A DNA stretch of 64,000 bases. Source: Paragonimus skrjabini miyazakii. Its lineage: Eukaryota > Platyhelminthes > Trematoda > Plagiorchiida > Troglotrematidae. Position numbers and translations under genes: made by a program. The stretch covers positions 71,935 to 135,934 of the forward strand of contig JTDE01000100.1 in NCBI GenBank assembly GCA_014338405.1, given 5' to 3'. This document shows positions 59,817 to 64,000 of this stretch, piece after piece; positions within the stretch are counted from its first letter, which is position 1, and each line of letters begins with the position of its first letter. The notes beneath the pieces were generated by a model. The model did not search any database. It saw only the letters and a list, made by a program, of their open reading frames with translations, and was not told the DNA's origin.

Positions 59817-62800
59817 CTAAATGTATTTTATTGCAGAATTATTATTTTGGAGTACTTTGACAGTTGGTGATGAAAGTGTTATACTAGCTGTAAGAGATTC
59901 ATCAATGAAGATACAAAGATACATTGTGGTAGGAAGTTTATGCCAGAGGTCAAACAAGATCGTGTATTTCTGAGGAAAACCTTGGCAGTGAGTTATATTT
60001 GCTGCTTAAAACGTCATATCCGAAAATGTGTACATTTTTGTATTCAGCGAGGAAGTTTTGGTCAAGCCTCCTTGCTTCCAACTTGGCAGTTTAGCTTGCG
60101 ATTGATCACTGCTTTAGGTGAGATACATATGACGCACCAAGCTCAATTATATACATTCGCAAGTGTAACGGGTTAATTCAATCTCCTAATCAGAAATATA
60201 CTGTAGACGCAGAAAAAATCGGTTGACACAAATGTTTCAGTCTATCCAGATGTTTTGATGTGGAAACTTATGGCAATGTATTGCGGAAATGAACAATCTC
60301 TGTGTCAAAAATCGTCCGCAAAAACACCACGATTGTATAGCTTTTGACAATATGGCGTGCAGTACTAGATTACCATAACCATATTATAATCAATAATGTC
60401 TGTTTCTTTCAACTAGGCTCTATCTCACGACTATTTCACAATAAATGAAAAGCTGATAAACACTGCCTTCTCGCAACCAAAAATTAAACCAAACTTCATG
60501 GTTGATCTAGGAGAATGATGTTGACGTTTCCGCCTAATACACCTTCGTGCTGTGAGGACAAATCTGGTGGCGTGTTTCAATATTACAAGATGAAAACAAG
60601 AAAATTAACTGATAAACAGCAGCTTTGGAAAAGAAAAAATGACGGTAAAGTGCTTATAATAAGTATCTTTCGCGTCTCAACACTGAAAACGAACTTTGAC
60701 TGGCAACATATTCAGCAATACCAAACGTTTTTCTAGCGTACAATTTAATTAATTAATGTATTCTGAGGCCTTTGATTTTTTAAAATTTAAAACAGTTTTC
60801 TTATATCCGCTGACGTTATCCGAAGCATACAAACCACTGTTATAATCTTTCCTCGGCAGCCTTTCTATAACACATCCCTGACTAAGGTGAAACGGAACAA
60901 CGTGTATATAGCCCGACCAAATTCACGGATTTCCTACGACTCACACGATTCTTCAGTCTTAAAACTGGAAGCTACAATCCCACATTTCACCAATCCGAAT
61001 CTGATGGTATTACCTCCTCACTAGGTGAGTCTACTAACAACCGCAACAAGATAGCTAAGTTATCTAGAATCAGCATTAAAGAAAGAGCTCTAGTAAAACA
61101 ATCAGCCCGATAGTATTACAATTCACATCCTTATGATTCAAGCAAAAGTGGATCTGAATTATTTGATTGTCTTCAATTCCTTCAAGTTATCAGGAAAACA
61201 GCTGTATAATCGGCGTGGTCTACATCAAATTTCATTAGACTTCAAGCTCACATTATGTGAAGTTCGTATATGTCTTCGCCAACGATGACAAGAGACAAGA
61301 ACGATGGGATGGGCTAGCAACTAATGCTTGGTTTAGAAGTGGATGTGTTTGTTTTTACTCAGTACTCACTCATCCAAGTGTATATAGTTGAATAAAATGA
61401 CAATAGTATGGTGGCACATATCATCGTTTCGCGTTCGAGCAAACCTGGTAGTACACACGGAATATTCACGTTTTTAGAACTGTTTCTTTTACTTCAATAA
61501 AGAAGACTAAAACGTATAGGTTAAATGAGAAAAAGGAGAAAGTTAAACTACATGCCCTTTTCTAACGTTTGTTTCCACAATGGAGATGAATCGGTAAATA
61601 TCATCAATATCAGTTTCCCCTTCTTCTCAGTGACAGAGGCCACCCTCACAATGAAGCTTGAATATGGGTTTATTCTAGTCGTATCTATTTAGAAGGGAAG
61701 AGACCAGCTTGCCTCTTCTGTCGGTTTAAATCATTCTGCTTTACTACGGGTAATATAACAAACTGATTTCTCAACAGATCCGCTAGCAATAGACCCACAG
61801 GAGTACGCAGCAGGATTTAGAAGAAAGATATTACTCATTTCAAAATTGTTTGCAATCTTTAGTACATGTTGTTTTCCCATTTAGCACAAGTAATCTCTTA
61901 ACGACTCTCCTGACCTTCTATAAAATACCATTCATTCAGTCATAGTACGGAATGTCAGTTGGTTTTTTCCAATAGCATTTATTAGGTCCCCGAATCTCTT
62001 TGGAATGTTGTGCTTATAATTCATGCGAGCCACCATGGCACAAGTAACTGGTTAAAAATTTTGAGAACTGTAAAACTGAGATTGAATGATTAGATCGTTA
62101 TTAAAAATATCACACTGACTTATACTACCGCGTTCACTGAGGGTTCGTAAACTACGATTGAATCCACAACACACAGGTGAATATTTGCTTAGAAGACATT
62201 TATTCAGACAGATAACACATACCTAGACGTAATCTGCAAGCGATCTCTATGAAACTATAGTTTAACGAGGGAGGTGTGGTACTTAGTCAGATGCCATTTT
62301 GAGATGTAGCTTAAGGACATCTCTACTTTCACTCTGTTAAAAACTGTTTGTCTATATTGTACGGATTGTCAGTGCAGCGTAATCTGTCTATGGTTATGTC
62401 CCAGTGTGTGGATAGTTTGTTTCACCTTGGTAACAATAGTCTTCATCAACAAGTCATATTTTGTGAGTTGTGCCATGTTCCAGAAAGTTGTTTGTCAAAC
62501 ACTTGAGATTGACTGCATGTAACAGTGTTTGATATGCTCTTCGTAAAAACTACTTCCTTATAAAAATAAAAACACTTGCTTTTCGTTTGGTTAATCTAAA
62601 TTCACCAGCAAGAGATTTATAAATATATGCTTTTGGTTTGCTTCGTTGCAATTTTACGTTCTAATTCTCCCCGGTAAGCTGAAGATAGGTGTTAAGTTTC
62701 TGGCCCAATAGAATGGAATCATGTTTTTCCATTCTGATACTTTTATGGTTCAGTCGCTTTTGAGGTTATCAAGTTATTTACTAACAAAATCATTCCTGAT

Positions 62801-64000
62801 GGCACTAGTTCTCTTTATACAGGGCTAATGCAATCATCATGCATTCGTGTAAAATGATCGATCCATAAACTCAGCCCGTTTCTTATCTATTAAATAATTC
62901 TTCAACAATCATTTTTCCACTGTGATGATGAGTTGACGTTGAACTTATCTCCCTGTGATTCGTTAAACACAAACGTAACAAAAACCCTTTTGCTGTTTTG
63001 AGTTTACGGAGTTAAATTATTTATTCCATGGTTTTATGTTATTCAGTCACCGTAGTCCGCATATCCATATCTTCAAATTCCGTCGGTCCTTTTAACTGAC
63101 TGATGACAGTGATAGCCAGCATTTGGGTTTTTGTAAGCATAAAGCTTTGAAGTAGTTGAAACCAACGTTTCTTAAACGAAGTAGGTATTTAACACAGAAT
63201 TAAGGCACTTTAAATGACACTTATGGTCAACTTACATTTGGAAATGGAGTTAAAATCGATATTGTTCGATTGACCTATCAAGGCTTTTATTTTCACAAAG
63301 TATATATCAGTAACATATACAATTTTGTGGCCTTGCCTCAAGAGGATATTCACTCTAATACTCGTATTTTATAAGGATTTCGTAACCCCATGGTTTTTGT
63401 ATCCACTAGGAGTGAATAGTGACATACGCTCAGAAAAAGAGTAAACGACCAAAATTAAACGCTGGCCTGAAAGAATATATTGAACTAACAAACAGGTGAA
63501 GAAATATGCATCCAAGGTATAGTCCACCAGTGGAAAGCTTGAGTTAGACTTATCGAGTGGTTCTGTGAAGAAAAACGTGTTACCGAATTCTCAAAGGAGT
63601 AGCGAAGATAGATCGCTTAAATGTCACTGGACCATATCATTTTTCGGGGGTTTATTATCCGTAGTCGGGTTTGTTGAAACTAAGGGGAAACAACATGCGG
63701 TCCGCGTTGGGAGGTGCGTCGTATATCAATATTGACGGTAGAACGGTCGATTGGCTAACAACTGTCTGCAAATTCAGTTTAAATTTTGCCTCTGTCATGT
63801 CCATCTTTCGAAACGTAGAAAATACTGGTTTCTACTTTTCCGAACGTCCCTTCAGAAGCAGCCCAAACGTCTACTTGTCTAACAATCCTAAGGATAAAAG
63901 GTATTACAGTAACTGACACTTGCTCGACTGAAAGAAATCGACCGTACAAAAACTCAAAAGTTTAGCAGAATGAGGTAAATGGAGAATGCCAAGTGTAAAC
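59817..64000. other. Intron sequence upstream of the recognised exons
   Basis: No further spectrin-type exon was found. Open frames at 59940-60176, 60515-60736 and 63671-63916 lack recognisable features. The next 5' exon of the host gene is probably outside the window. Confidence 0.4.

Noticed and set aside
1..64000. CRISPR arrays, operons or bacterial genes
   Set aside because: No regularly spaced repeats and no compact gene arrangement; spliced exons and retroelements show a eukaryotic genome.

Overview
The window is eukaryotic. It is AT-rich, intron-dominated DNA packed with retroelements, and no bacterial-style gene layout is present. The repeat set is what would be expected of a trematode flatworm with a large genome: a Ty3/gypsy element, CR1-like LINE fragments, Penelope-like elements with GIY-YIG domains, and tRNA-derived short repeats. 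The host taxon is an inference, not a match.

Host gene. Short minus-strand exons form one spectrin-repeat gene running across almost the whole window. Five exons are well supported: 59400-59578, 41105-41195, 29947-30150, 19874-20012 and 712-977. A sixth, at 59755-59816, is tentative. Reading phases match at every junction (2/1, 0/0, 0/0, 1/2), and the spliced product is 293 codons of continuous spectrin-type triple-helix sequence. The introns are about 18.2, 10.9, 9.8 and 18.9 kb, and all the mobile elements sit inside them. Both ends of the gene lie outside the window. Candidates are the giant cytolinkers (dystonin/MACF, nesprin, dystrophin) or Trio/kalirin; the visible part does not decide between them.

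Layout. 0.7-1.0 kb: host exon. 1.9-2.0 and 3.4-3.6 kb: two weak plus-strand coding candidates. 3.65-8.11 kb: an LTR-bounded Ty3/gypsy element on the minus strand with a 470-base assembly gap, a tRNA-His-type primer site and a decayed pol. 10.7-11.2 kb: a GC-rich duplicated block. 13.6-19.6 kb: tRNA-derived repeats. 19.9 kb and 29.9 kb: host exons. 33.3-34.4 kb: two composite repeats with tRNA modules in opposite orientations. 35.13-37.36 kb: a young Penelope-like element with an open 538-residue RT/GIY-YIG frame, 385-bp inverted terminal arms and a 12-bp target duplication. 37.6-39.7 kb: stacked LINE fragments. 41.1 kb: host exon. 41.7-42.7 kb: a second, decayed Penelope family whose 3' end recurs at 48.5 kb. 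50.4-50.8 kb: two tRNA-like repeats. 51.8 kb: a Penelope terminal relic. 59.2 kb: the best-preserved tRNA-like repeat. 59.4-59.8 kb: host exons.

Most notable: each inverted arm of the Penelope-like element carries a hammerhead-ribozyme motif with all core boxes and a 4-bp stem I. The older relic at 51.8 kb has a compensated stem I but a broken catalytic core. The second Penelope family has a hammerhead-like variant at its 3' end.
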